Source: Lamellibrachia satsuma (taxonomy: Eukaryota > Annelida > Polychaeta > Sabellida > Siboglinidae). From it: 64,000 nt of DNA. Under the pieces are notes generated by a model that saw nothing but the letters and a program-made list of their open reading frames with translations, ran no database searches and was not told where the DNA came from. Of the stretch, positions 10,714 through 44,934 are shown in pieces; position 1 is the first letter of the stretch; the number at the start of each line of letters is the position of its first letter. A program made the position numbers and the translations under genes. Where the stretch lies: positions 1,820,536 to 1,884,535 of the forward strand of contig BSQZ01000018.1 of NCBI GenBank assembly GCA_033239005.1, written 5' to 3'.

Positions 10714-10795
<82 letters not shown>
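10714..10795. repeat. (TA)n microsatellite, ~82 bp
   Basis: Pure TA repeat directly in front of the next LINE 3' fragment. Confidence 0.97.
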
Positions 10796-10797
<2 letters not shown>

Positions 10798-10801
<4 letters not shown>

Positions 10802-11150
10802 CAAGCCCGGATGAGAAAGGAGGAGGGCTATGCGTGAGACTAGCACCCTCACCATGTAAGAAAAATTCAAGCTACATAAACCAATACCAAAGAACAATAC
10901 GTCAATGGTGCGAGGAGTGAAGTAACCCAGGAAACTGGGATCATGAAGGATGGCAGCCAAACCCGGTCGGTAGCTGATACCCCGAGAGCGGAGCTCCTCA
11001 AGCCGAAAAAGGAGATCAGTAGAGCGGGAGATGAAGGCTCTCGGGTGGAGTTGGGGCCAGGTGACGAAGCTTGCAACGGACAGGCAACATTGGCGTTCTT
11101 TGGTGTCGGCCTTATGTGTGATCCCGCATGAAGAGAATTAAGTAAGTTAA
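10798..11150 (+). mobile_element. LINE 3' fragment with (AAGT)n tail
   Basis: Near the end the frame gives [16 protein letters not shown] and SALC before the stop, the extreme C-terminus typical of LINE RTs of the same type as the copy at 18308-21362 (there WQEAKALAQKRVKWRN and DALCS). The sequence then ends in ATTAAGTAAGTTAAGTA, matching the AAGT tail of that copy. The reading frame upstream is interrupted. Confidence 0.55.
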
Positions 11151-11400
<250 letters not shown>

Positions 11401-11479
11401 ATGTATATCTCCACATCAAAATGCATTAATATACTCAAAATACCTTCCTCTGCATATTTATATATTGTTTGCAATAACA

Positions 11480-11945
<466 letters not shown>

Positions 11946-11988
11946 CTGGATCATAGTAAGATGAATGCACTCGCATCATTACACTTAC

Positions 11989-12093
11989 TTTCGCAACGGA
12001 AGCCAGTCCACGCACGTGCATATTACACTTCTCGGTTGAGCTGAGGCGCAAGTTGTGCTGTTCATACATGGTCTACCTGTGCATCTGTACGTA
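11989..12093 (-). pseudogene. Decayed EGF-module exon (minus strand)
   Basis: The minus strand reads [20 protein letters not shown] then ICTC, with the cysteine spacing of an EGF module. It ends beside a donor-like GAAA|GTAAGT at 11989/11988. Acceptor-like CAG occurs at 12094-12096. The frame is off relative to both splice sites: the frame that carries CTC does not reach the expected final Cys-Glu before the donor, which lies in another frame behind a stop. It follows the PAN exon at 12345-12572 in the same orientation. Confidence 0.55.
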
Positions 12094-12106
12094 CTGAATA
12101 AGAGAG

Positions 12107-12150
12107 TCATGTCATGAATCGTTTCGTACTCGAAACGATTCATGACATGA
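12107..12150. repeat. Perfect 20-bp inverted repeat, 4-nt loop
   Basis: The arms 12107-12126 and 12131-12150 (TCATGTCATGAATCGTTTCG and its exact complement) are separated by TACT. It lies in the short intron between the minus-strand PAN and EGF exons, just upstream of the EGF acceptor. Confidence 0.9.
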
Positions 12151-12344
12151 TTCTTGTCTACAGTAAGAATTGTCAATAATATGAGTCGTTCTGGGCACGA
12201 ATCGCTTAGTACGAATCGTACTGCACCGGAATATGCCATTGACATGTTGTGTAAACAATTATGTGAGGGGATTAGAAATGTGAGGGGATTAGACACGAGA
12301 TGCTAAGCGTCGTGTCGACTTGTATTGAAAATCTTTTGGCATAC

Positions 12345-12572
12345 CTGGACACCGAAAGACAATCTTGAAATGCACAAATCGTTTACTCGTTTTCTCATCG
12401 TTTACGGTTCTTCTGGTTATGTTGCAAGTACTCTGTCCGTTCCACTGCGCTTCCGTACAACGAACAGTCTCTAAGCAATGATATCGACACTGTGCTTCTG
12501 TCGCCGGGCCGGAGACAAGAATGGATTTCACCAGACCCTGGTGTGCTGTACGCTCGATGATATCTGTGCACG
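12345..12572 (-). pseudogene. PAN/apple-like module exon, inverted paralogue
   Basis: On the minus strand an acceptor (CTTTCAG) is followed by a 228-bp open exon ending at CCAG|GTATGC. It starts with two bases, encodes 75 codons and ends with one base (phase 1-1). The peptide begins CTDIIERTAHQG, has CRYHC, VRC, STC and ends HFKIVFRCP. This matches the order and spacing of the + strand PAN exon at 16836-17066 (CTDNIQ, CSDWC, VRC, RC, YYKIILRCP). The exon is intact, but the neighbouring EGF is broken and a LINE end at 12600 replaces upstream exons. It is either the remnant of a second gene or an inverted partial duplicate. Confidence 0.6.
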
Positions 12573-12599
12573 CTGAAAGAGAGGACGTAATTCGACGAA

Positions 12600-12852
12600 A
12601 TAGATCTACGGAAGGGTATTTAGCACATGGTAAAAGCGATTATTATATAACAACAGTTCGCCGTAAACTAAAAAACATACCTGTTAAACTTGTTTATCCT
12701 CCATAGCTATCCAGCGTACCAATCCAACTGTTTCTAATTGGAACTGCTTATCGATTATAAACTGCTTAACCCCTTTTGTTTTGGTGCACTGCCGAGCTTG
12801 AGTCTCCCGAGGATTTTAGCGCGATAGAAGTATTTTATATATTATTATTAAT
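12600..12852 (+). mobile_element. LINE 3' end with (ATT)n tail
   Basis: Encodes VRRKLKNIPVKLVYPP and stop (about 12658-12706), then a 3' UTR with GTGCACTGCCGAGCTTGAGT, ending in ATTATTATTA. Gene end and UTR parallel the copy at 6965-7505 (RRNLKTYLIKIVYPP), so these are two members of one LINE family. Confidence 0.6.
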
Positions 12853-13030
12853 CCAAATCTCAAATTGCAGAGCTTAACGCTCATGTTACCCAGTTTCACA
12901 GAAACACATTAAATTTGTTGACACAATCTGATACTTACTGGACTTTTGCCATGTAAATGGCCTGTCCCGATGGTCGAGTTCTCATGTACGGTAACCAAGC
13001 CATTTGGCGGTGCTAGGATACGTCACGTTA

Positions 13031-13308
13031 TGACGTCACCGCCGTGACTCGATGCCGCTTCCGACTAAACGAAAACAGTTTATTTGACTCGCGATGCATC
13101 TGAGTTTTCAAACAACGGTCACCTTACTTTTGTTTTGTTGTGAGTACCATAGAAACAAACGTATTGCTTGAATATTGAAATTTAATTATAAGAAGTCATA
13201 AAAGCGATGCAAAAGGTAGGCAATATTTCAGGAGTGCTATAGAGGAAGCGCTGCGAAAGGCAGCTTAGTCATGGCCGCGGCCATTTTGTTTTGGTGGAAG
13301 AGGAACCG
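13031..13308 (+). promoter_or_regulatory. Possible promoter: CRE, YY1-like site and short exon
   Basis: A consensus CRE palindrome TGACGTCA lies at 13031-13038. At 13271 ATGGCCGCGGCCATTTTG contains a YY1-like core (AAAATGGC on the minus strand), and a good donor CCG|GTAAGC follows at 13308/13309. This could be a first exon of the PAN-EGF gene, but no signal peptide is encoded and the phase does not fit the next candidate exon. The region 12853-13030 and 13310-14050 otherwise shows nothing. Confidence 0.25.
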
Positions 13309-14052
13309 GTAAGCTCTCATTGTTCTTCACATATTCTGAATAACTTCAACGTGCTGAGAATACTGGCGAGCCGGTCCGGAGTGGAATAGTACTGGGTTGA
13401 ATATGAGGTTTCCGTAATATATTAAAACCTGAACCATTCCCGCCCATTTCACCCGTGTAGAATAGTTCATGTCTAGTAATTTATTGATGCATGAGTGCCA
13501 TGTGATGTTGCTTTTGGTATTTTTATTTAGCAATGCAAATATGTAATTATGTGTTATTGTATTATATATTTTAACCGCTTATTCAAACGGAATAGTGTAT
13601 AACATTAATTCATGCAGTTTAAAATAAGCAATCTGTCTATAACCATATATTTCACTTTTATTGCTCATGTCAAACAGTTACAAAACTTCCAAGTTGATTA
13701 ATTTGTTAAACCCAAGACGAAAATAGCGACGAAACTCCCCACTACACAAAAGAACCATATATGTGACCGGGTCAAATGAATATGAATATTCATAATATTA
13801 CGGAAAACTCATTTTCACCTTCCCAAAAAAAGGTGCACGTTAGTTCGTCCCTGACTCGATGGAATGTGTTTATGTTAAGCAGAACTTTGGCAGACAACAT
13901 ACAGCAAAAAACAACTACGCAAGTAATCCATGAATGTTAATTAATGACAGACGGATGTAAAATGCCGTAGTACTTGATGAAAATGTTCATCCAGTTGGGA
14001 GAATAATATAATATAGATTTATCTTTTAACCACAACTATAAAGTTTCCCCAG

Positions 14053-14128
14053 GCGAGCAGCAGAAGAACTAAGCCGTCCCAGAATTCAGATCCTGGCGAA
14101 AGTAGCCGGCAGTTTTTGACACGTCGTA
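14053..14128 (+). CDS. Candidate upstream exon of the PAN-EGF gene
   Basis: TTTCCCCAG acceptor, then 25 open codons (ASSRRTKPSQNSDPGESSRQ...) and one base before GTGAGTG at 14129. Its phase-1 end would join the phase-1 exons downstream. No recognised domain; Ser/Arg-rich. A chance pair of splice-like sites is quite possible. Confidence 0.2.
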
Positions 14129-14193
14129 GTGAGTGAACTATACATTTGTGGTTAAAAGAAAATCATTGTTATGCAATTAAATGCTTATAATTA

Positions 14194-14431
<238 letters not shown>

Positions 14432-14484
14432 TACATATATACATAATATATGTGTGTGTGTGTGTGTGCGTGTGCGTGCGTGCC

Positions 14485-14532
<48 letters not shown>

Positions 14533-14844
14533 TGTGTGTGAACTGTACCTGAATGTTGCGTAACAACGCGTTTATAAATGCTCACCAAGGCAAAATGGTG
14601 GTGTCCGCTTCTTTGTCACGTGATTGGAATGTGATGCTCGTCTCCTAAAATATTACGATGACTTGGCTTCTCAACATGTTCATAGCCAATGGTTGGCGTT
14701 TATTTCGTGGCAAAGTAATTAACGGGTAAATAAACGCATTATGCAAGCTCCCGCTTGAAATCTAGCCGGCTCGCAATAGCTCTTGTGTGTGACGATCGGT
14801 AGAATAGATTGGGAGTCAATGTAATCATTAGACATCTTATTCAG

Positions 14845-14967
14845 ACGTGTGCCTTATGGAACGAACAACAACGAGTGTCGTCGGTGCAACAAAGGTGACG
14901 CGGACATTATACGTTACAAAGAGAACCGGCGCTACCCTGACTCGAGAAAGACGTCAAACACCAGAAA
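14845..14967 (+). CDS. Candidate phase 1-1 exon upstream of the PAN module
   Basis: TCTTATTCAG acceptor and CCAGAAA|GTAAGT donor enclose 123 bp: two bases, 40 open codons, one base. The peptide is Thr/Arg-rich (VCLMERTTTSVVGATKVTRT...). It would join the PAN exon in frame. A second frame across the same bases is also open and looks like degraded transposon coding sequence, so the exon call is weak. Confidence 0.22.
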
Positions 14968-15183
14968 GTAAGTCATCACATGTGATCATCGAACGATCAC
15001 ATATAATGACATTCTTAATGCGCGAAGAAAAGTTGCCCGTCGAACACTTAGTAACATCTTAGATATGCGCGAGCACAACACACAGAGACAACTCAACGAA
15101 GAAATACAAAGTAATGGGCAAGGAACTGTTCACCAACTATTTGGAACTACTATGTATACACGTATATGCTTATAAATATAGTA

Positions 15184-15790
15184 AATAATAAAATAATAAA
15201 TGCCCGAAGCATAGTAAGTAAGAAAATAATAAATGCCCGAAGCATAGTAAATAAGAAAATAATAAATGCTCGAAGCATAGTAAATAAGAAAATAATAAAT
15301 GCCCGAAGTATAGTAAATAAGAAAATAATAAATGTCAGAAGCATAGTAAATAAGAAAATAATAAATGCCCGAAGTATAGTAAATAAGAAAATAATAAATG
15401 CCCGAAGCATAGTAAATAAGAAAATAATAAATGCCCGAAGTATAGTAAATAAGAAAATAATAAATGTCAGAAGCATAGTAAATAAGAAAATAATAAATGC
15501 CCGAAGTATAGTAAATAAGAAAATAATAAATGCCCGAAGTATAGTAAATAAGAAAATAATAAATGCCCGAAGTATAGTAAATAAGAAAATAATAAATGTC
15601 AGAAGCATAGTAAATAAGAAAATAATAAATGCCCGGAGTATAGTAAATAAGAAAATAATAAATGCTCGAAGCATAGTAAATAAGAAAATAATAAATGCCC
15701 GAAGTATAGTAAATAAGAAAATAATAAATGTCAGAAGCATAGTAAATAAGAAAATAATAAATGCCCGGAGCGAGTAAATAAGAAAATAAT
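15184..15790. repeat. 33-bp minisatellite, ~18 copies
   Basis: The unit consists of TAAATAAGAAAATAATAAAT followed by GCCCGAAGTATAG. Variants GCTCGAAGC, GTCAGAAGC and GCCCGGAG recur in a semi-regular order, which suggests higher-order amplification. Open frames on both strands arise because 33 is a multiple of three. There are no unique spacers, so it is not a CRISPR array. Confidence 0.95.
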
Positions 15791-16435
15791 TGTTTGATAA
15801 TAATGGCATCATAAAATTTACCAATGATGCTGCCTAAGATCAACGCTCTATAGTTATCAGAGCTATGATGCGCCTTTCTTTTATCTTTCTGAAGTGGCAC
15901 CATAGTACCTATCAGTAAATCACTTGAGGATACACCATGAGTAAGCATGCCATTGTAGAGCAAAGTTGATGCTCTAAAAAAAATTTAAGTACCATGTATA
16001 ATATGGTTAGAAAATATGCCATTTTCTTCTTTTTTACCATGTTTCATGCAATTTACACATTTCTTGAGATCATCAATATCAATACCATGCTGCTGATGGC
16101 AGTTGCGACCATCATCAGTATCATTTTCATGCATACACATATAAATAACAACATTGTCAACTCTACTTTTTAATAAGTGCATGTGATCATCAAATCCAAC
16201 AGAATTGTACAATTGTTCAAAATTTGAGGAAAATAAGTCAGCAATATCGTCTGACCCTATATGACCACCAATAACATTAGGCAGAAAATGACAAGATTTT
16301 TTTAAACTATGCACCTCTTTCCATAAGTTACGATCATTACCTTCACTAATAGCTTCAGCCATTCTATTGCTTTTTATCCTTGTTTCTTCTTTTATTACAT
16401 ATCTCACAGCGTAGTGATACATGGATCGAGTAGCC
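15791..16435 (-). mobile_element. LINE fragment (pre-RT and RT start) running into the minisatellite
   Basis: On the minus strand 16422-15985 encodes a pre-RT linker region (MAEAISEGNDRNLWKEVHSL, then IGSDDIADLFSSNFEQLYNS). After a break, 15963-15770 gives LYNGMLTHGVSSSDLLIGTM, VPLQKDKRKAHHSSDNYRAL and ILGSIIGKFYD, the first RT blocks. The frame then enters the 33-bp array at about 15785. The palm domain is absent. Positions 16436-16760 hold nothing recognised. Confidence 0.65.
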
Positions 16436-16835
16436 TCGTAATATCGGCTACTTCACCATTATGTGGCCTACTTTATGTATCACATATTCACGAGCAAATA
16501 AAGGCACAGCATATATGGAATTATCACTGACATGTTAGGTAATGTCTTGGAAGGAGAGGATGGAAAGAAAGGAGGTGACGTCATTGTATATGTCATAGAA
16601 CATATATTTGAATCTAGAAGCTCAATAAAATGGTAAGCGTTCTCAGGATTTCGATGGCGTCATAGTTTTTTTACATGCGTATATGAGGTAATACATTACA
16701 AAACAAAACAAAAGGATCACTCGGTCGACCACGCACAGACTAACAAAAAACAACTAAATATGAAAACACATTTTAGCCATATCGAACAACGACTGAAAAT
16801 TGTAAAGCATACGGTGGCGACACTATTAATTGCAG

Positions 16836-39210
<22,375 letters not shown>

Positions 39211-39392
39211 CATTACATGGAATGTACAACGAGTTTACTGGTTAACTGATAGAGAGCTAATATAATTAAAATACCACAATTCTTTGACTATTTTTATACC
39301 AAAGTACCGTAACAATGTTATTCATATTTTCATCGTTATTACTGCAGTATATTTACCGTCATAAATTGTACAAAAAGAGAATTTGACAGATC

Positions 39393-39398
39393 AATAAA
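39393..39398 (+). terminator. AATAAA polyadenylation signal candidate
   Basis: AATAAA about 183 bp after the stop codon of the PAN-EGF gene. No closer AATAAA was seen. From 39400 to 40700 the DNA shows no gene. Confidence 0.45.
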
Positions 39399-40712
39399 TG
39401 GCCCAGTGAAAAGCGTTAAATTTCACCATAAAATATGCAGATTGTCTGATTGATTGGTATGTCTTGTACTGTCGCACAGCTACAGCTATATATGCATATG
39501 TCGTAAAACTAGCATATTTGATATTATCGACAAATCGTGTATTTGGTGACCGGGACTAGTTGTATACGGGGGCAAGTTGTTACAGGGTCGTTTTACGAAA
39601 ACACAGCACACATTTGGAGATACCATCGACAGTCGTTGGTTGGAAGTCCACCACCAGACACACTGCCCAAAAATCGGGAGTTAAGAAGACGAAATTAAAG
39701 AGGTGTAGACAAAATTGACTTTTTAACCACCTAAAACTATTTTGGTATGCCAACATAATGTTATCATCTCAGGTTGCCGCTTTTTAGGTTTCGCGAATGA
39801 AACTTAAAACATATATATATATATATAGTATAAGGGGTTATGCAAAGTACAAGTTAAACTGAAATAAAAAAACAGGATTTCTTATCGTCCACGTGCGTTC
39901 ATCTGCAAAAATGGTATGTCGGGCAAGTTGTTACAATTACTACTGCAGCAACGCTTGGGCGGCTGGCACCGGTGGCTTAGTCAGTGAATGGTGTACAGAC
40001 AATAACTGAAAGAATAAAACTTATTTAACCACGACATGTGAACGCTTTACTTCATTTATGAAGCCTAGATTTCTGGTTTATAACCAGTACTGTAAGTGTA
40101 AATACTAGCATCGTCAAACAAAATAAACAAATTCATTGAAATGTGGAAGTACGTGAGCGTGTGCGTGAGTATCATTCAATCAAGTAGAAGTCGCATTACA
40201 TATATTATATTTCCATTCATTATTTCATGCTCCATTCAATAATTCATATTCCATTCACAATTGTTTGCTGTGTACGAATCCGGGGCACGAGTCTCCTTTG
40301 GTAACTAAACATGAAATGTTTAACACATGAAGCTGTGAACACCTACATTGTTATGCTCACGGTGTACAAGATGCTTACAGGCCTAGTTATTACAGTCGGC
40401 AGCGCCTGGGAAACTTCTACCTAGCTACAATGTGGAAAATCAGTTGTATGATACATTGTATTAACACGAATAATAAATTTAATGTATACGTTGACAGAAA
40501 TAATACATCTAATATACTCTTCACAAAAAGTAAGTTTAGCTGAAAATTATAATTGTAGGGGTCTGCCCTACTACTACAATAAGTCATGAAACATCACGAT
40601 AGTTACACGTTTTATAAGGACACTATTTTTAGACAACGAAGATGTTATAAATGATAATAAATTCAGTGTCGCACTGAACCAGTGAAAATAGTTGTACAGT
40701 CCCTATAAATGT

Positions 40713-40845
40713 CTGTCGTCGACACTCTCGTCGACACTCTCGTCGACACTCTCGTCGACACTCTCGTCAACACTCTCGTCGACACTCTCATCGACACTCT
40801 CCTCGACACTCTCGTCGACACTCTCCTCGACACTCTCCTCGACAC
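40713..40845. repeat. 12-bp minisatellite (CTCGTCGACACT), 11 copies
   Basis: Copies are nearly perfect and many include GTCGAC. Since 12 is a multiple of three, several frames are open and meaningless. Confidence 0.95.
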
Positions 40846-41082
40846 GTATTTTGGAAAATGGCACAATTGCGGAGCATTGCCACATTATATAAGAAAACTC
40901 GTACGCCCGCGCTAAAATGAACCACAATGTTTAATATATTTTACCATTATTTGTCTATGAATGTCGACTTTGCCGTTCAGCTTGCAATGTAAAGATGATA
41001 TTCGAGTCAAAAATTCTAATCAAACAAATAACGATCAAACTGTATGAAAAAAATTGCGGTTCATTAAAACTTGGGAAGTAAG

Positions 41083-41083
<1 letters not shown>

Positions 41084-41151
<68 letters not shown>
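41084..41151. repeat. (TA)n microsatellite, ~68 bp
   Basis: TA repeat next to the LINE fragment at 41165. Confidence 0.95.
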
Positions 41152-41155
<4 letters not shown>

Positions 41156-41164
41156 CCTATGTGC

Positions 41165-41440
41165 TCACTCATTATCTTAATGTTTTCCATGCCCCTATGT
41201 CCTCACTCATTATCTGAAGGTGTCCTGCCCATCGCCGTCTGCTCCCCAACACCTTCATCATCAGGTGTTTCTTCCTTCCGATTTCTTCTCTTAATTCTCC
41301 CATCTTTCTTCTCTCTGTCCGTTTCCGTTGACATATTCTCCGAATCCAGTTGTCCTGTGTCACCTGTAGCTTCTCCTCCCGTCTCTGTGTCAGTGCAAGT
41401 CTTCCCAAAACCAATATTCTATTGCACCTAAGTCCTCAGT
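41165..41440 (-). mobile_element. LINE RT C-terminal fragment
   Basis: The minus strand gives VLGRLALTQRR, DNWIRRICQRKRTERRKMGE, LREEIGRKKHLMMKVLGSRR and RWAGHLQIMSEDIG, the typical post-RT region of LINEs. Only about 90 codons remain. From 41441 to 42300 nothing was recognised. Confidence 0.6.
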
Positions 41441-42309
41441 ATGCCCGTCCTCGGGTGGGGGAGAGTGTTCGTGGGTTCAAACGAACCTCCTTTTTTGAGA
41501 GAATTGAGTTTAACTGTAACATTTTCAGAAATTATAACTGAAATCCCCGGCTGATTCGGTACGCTCGAACCCCCTTCTCAAACCCCTCAGGATGGGCCTG
41601 CTCAGAAACCCGAGCTCAGGGCCCGTATTCTCGAAAGACTCAAATTTTCCATAAATATACCTGCAAAGCAGCCTCTGAGGCGACCACTCACAGAATATAT
41701 AATTAAAAAAACCAGTTAAGATTATAATGTGATTATCATGCCAGTCTGAGATTCAACATGGAGAATGTAATTAATACTTCAGTAGGCAAAAAAGACTAGG
41801 CATATTCAATATTAACACATCGGGTAATATTTACGGAGATATTCTGTGGGTGAACCTCCCCTGGGACAGTATTACTGCCAGACTTATGAATGAGTAAGCC
41901 TTTCGAGAATAAATTTCAAAAAGGAAGTGTTGGTCAATCTCAATAAATTGATGGATACACTAGACACCATAGGGGTAAACACATAAACGAAATTAAGTCT
42001 TCAGATGACCGTGAAATGGTATTGTGTTTCCTACTGACCAAACACTAACATGGTGCTAATTCGAAAGAATTGGTGCAGTAACAGGGAAAGTCTTAGTTAT
42101 AATGTGTTAAACTCTGGGAACACAATGTTGAACAGAACCAGATTATCGAAGCTGTCTGTGGTTAATAGTGTAGTGAAGAAAACAAATGAGATCATACAAC
42201 TATCCATGCCAAACAATATTTAACATGTTGAAATGTTATGATATCTTTAAGAATGATATAGTCACTGATCTGGGGTAGGGAAGATTATATGCTCTTATGA
42301 AAATATACC

Positions 42310-42515
42310 ATCGCAGTCCATGGTAAAATACCATGGTGTTTTGAAACAGGTAAACCATGGTAAAATACCATGGTGTTTTGAAAGAAGTAAACCATGGCAT
42401 AGCCTACAATTACCACACACAATGTATCAAAAAACATGGTCTACTGCAGTTTACCATGTAATGTCATGGTGTATCATGGTATACCATGTAATACCACGTA
42501 ATACCATGTTATTCC
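42310..42515. repeat. CCATGG-palindrome repeat cluster
   Basis: Repeated ACCATGGTAAAATACCATGG words, partly in tandem (about 30-bp spacing), followed by decayed TACCATG units. Each word is itself an inverted repeat. Possibly a foldback element. Confidence 0.6.
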
Positions 42516-42869
42516 ATTGTACATTATAATAAGGGTGGGGTTGCCAAAGAAATGTAATTCCCTATGTTCACTATGTGTTTATTGATTAGATATGACAACA
42601 ATCAGCTAAACATATGCGTTCAATAAGAATTGAATGATCACTGGTATCAAAGGTGTAGATAGATTAAGCAGAGTAGGTATAAGTGATGTTACTCCATTTG
42701 TGTCCATATTTCCAGTTACACATCATGCACTTTTATGAGAGCGGGATACGTAGAATGAAACAGTTTATAAGTTCACAAAACATTACAAAGTCATGTACAA
42801 TTGGGCCTAATGTAAAACCCAATGTTTACGATCGAAGAAACCAAATAGACGTTTTTATTATTGAATTGT

Positions 42870-43195
42870 TATGAAGATGTTGATAAAAAGTTGTATCTTC
42901 AAACTTATAGTAGTACAACAAGAGGATACAGCACTTCTAGACGAACAGTGGTTCATGGATATGATAAAATACGCGACCATTCTCACAGAGAATAAATTGA
43001 CGAAACAGATTATCTATAGTGATTACACATGTTATTCCTAGCAGTGTGAATATGTTTACAAATAAAGTTGACATATATCTTATAAGTGAGGGTTATACAT
43101 AGATGACAACTTATTGGACTCTCGTTTAACCAATTAATTCTTTGTTCGCATGCTATCTGGAGCGTGATGCTTCGGATGGCAATCTTGTTAAACGG
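42870..43195 (+). mobile_element. Degenerate 3' end of the CR1/Rex1-like LINE
   Basis: Resembles 10150-10490: GAAGATGTTGATAAAAAG, a stretch matching the NMF(K/T)N and KVD block, then TGGACTCTCGTTTAACCAAT and GGATGGCAATCTTGTTAAA. Reading frame lost. Third member of this family in the window. Confidence 0.55.
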
Positions 43196-43517
43196 CCATT
43201 ACGGGAAACCGTCAACATGCAGGTGCTACAGTGGCCTTCAACTCCTGTGGATAACAACTTTACGACAGTTTTCATAATTAGACCTTCTTTAAAAAAAACT
43301 TCCGTAACAGTGAACCCGTGTCCATAAAAGTAGCTATTGTACTCAAATAACAGGATATGTTTTAATAAACTTTGCTTGATATGTGTCTTATGTGGTGGAT
43401 GATATGAATAAAAATTATAAACAACCATATTTTGTCTTTCTTCAAATTGGACTGTTATTTTATAATGTAGTTTATTCTCTAAGGTTAGTATCCAAAGTTG
43501 CTTTTATAACTTTAAAT

Positions 43518-43871
43518 GTTATTATACAAGGAGGGGAGTGAACATTTGTATTTCACCTCAGAGCGGATCTTGAAATATTATTATACAAGGAGGGGAGTGA
43601 ACATTTGTATTTCACCTCAGAGCGGATCTTGAAATGTTATTATACAAGGAGGGGAGTGAACAGTTGTATTTCACCTCAGAGCGGATCTTGAAATGTTATT
43701 ATACAAGGAGGGGAGTGAACATTTGTATTTCACCTCAGAGCGGATCTTGAAATGTTATTATACAAGGAGGGGAGTGAACATTTGTATTTCACCTCAGAGC
43801 GGATCTTGAAATGTTATTATACAAGGAGGGGAGTGAACATTTGTATTTCACCTCAGAGCGGATCTTGAAAG
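43518..43871. repeat. 59-bp tandem repeat, six copies
   Basis: Six nearly identical units with ATTATACAAGGAGGGGAGTG and TTCACCTCAGAGCGGATC. Copies differ at one or two positions. From 43872 to 44930 the AT-rich DNA shows no recognised feature. Confidence 0.95.
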
Positions 43872-44934
43872 AGGGTAGAGCAAAAGCCCTAAGTGTTGGT
43901 TGCCCTACACTTCTGTGTATCGTCAGTGACATGAATTTGTTATGCAAGTTATCATAACTGGCATACTCTTTAACTATCTCTAATAATAGGCATATGGTTC
44001 TGATGAGTCCACGGAAGTTCATAGTTTCTACACCGATCACCTCACACGAGAGCATAAAACTAAAACATATGTATTGTAAGTTATATGTGAATGATCCAAA
44101 CACACATTTAACATATATTATTATTTCATTACCAATATTTCTTCAATTATTTTAAATACAATTAGTGATGCATCATTGTAATCTTTAAAAAGGTGGAATT
44201 AACATGTTTTTTATATATAGTACCTGTATATAACGAAGTAATTTAAAATATTATTTTTACTTAGACAATTACACATCATAACATGTTTTATAAAAATTGA
44301 ATCAGTCATAAATGACAATTAAAAACTAACAATGTTCAATTTGGCAGCATTGCGTAAGTTGCTGATAAATCACAAGGATCTACTGTTTCACTTTGAATGG
44401 ACAAAACATAAAATTACATTTTACGCAGTTATCAACTAAAGCACATGTAAGTTAACTACAAAAAAAGTCACACTGCAACTAAAACAAGAAGAACTGATCA
44501 ACTTGGCAACAGAATAGTATCCATTTTCGTGATGATAGTGTATCTTTACTTGGGGTTTAGTCCTTGCGCACATGCCACTTCAATTTATCCATGCCTCCTA
44601 ATTTCATGAAACAAATGGTGCCTATTTCCTCATCACCATTGTCACATAGGCCTACTGCTACGACATATTTCCAAACTCAAATGCTGGAACCTGCGTAGTC
44701 GAATCCTTAAGAAAAGGACCTGCTTCAGCTACCTCTGCTTGGGTAGGCGTTTCATCAGATGTGTCGTCTTGGTGTGGATGAAATTGGAGTTGCTATGAAA
44801 CACATACAATGTGCATAAATGATCGCCAATGACTCCTGCTGCTTCCGATATGTAATGTGCATGCAGGAAGGCCTATAACACAATTTTAGGGAATTCATCG
44901 TGTAAAACACCACGGCAACTGAAATTAGGGCCTA

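Noticed and set aside
15166..15777. 203-codon + strand ORF and CRISPR-like regular repeats
   Set aside because: A 33-bp tandem array without unique spacers; in a metazoan intron or intergenic region it is a minisatellite.
40692..40927. Ser/Thr/Leu or Glu/Ser/Val repeat ORFs
   Set aside because: Translations of the 12-bp CTCGTCGACACT array.
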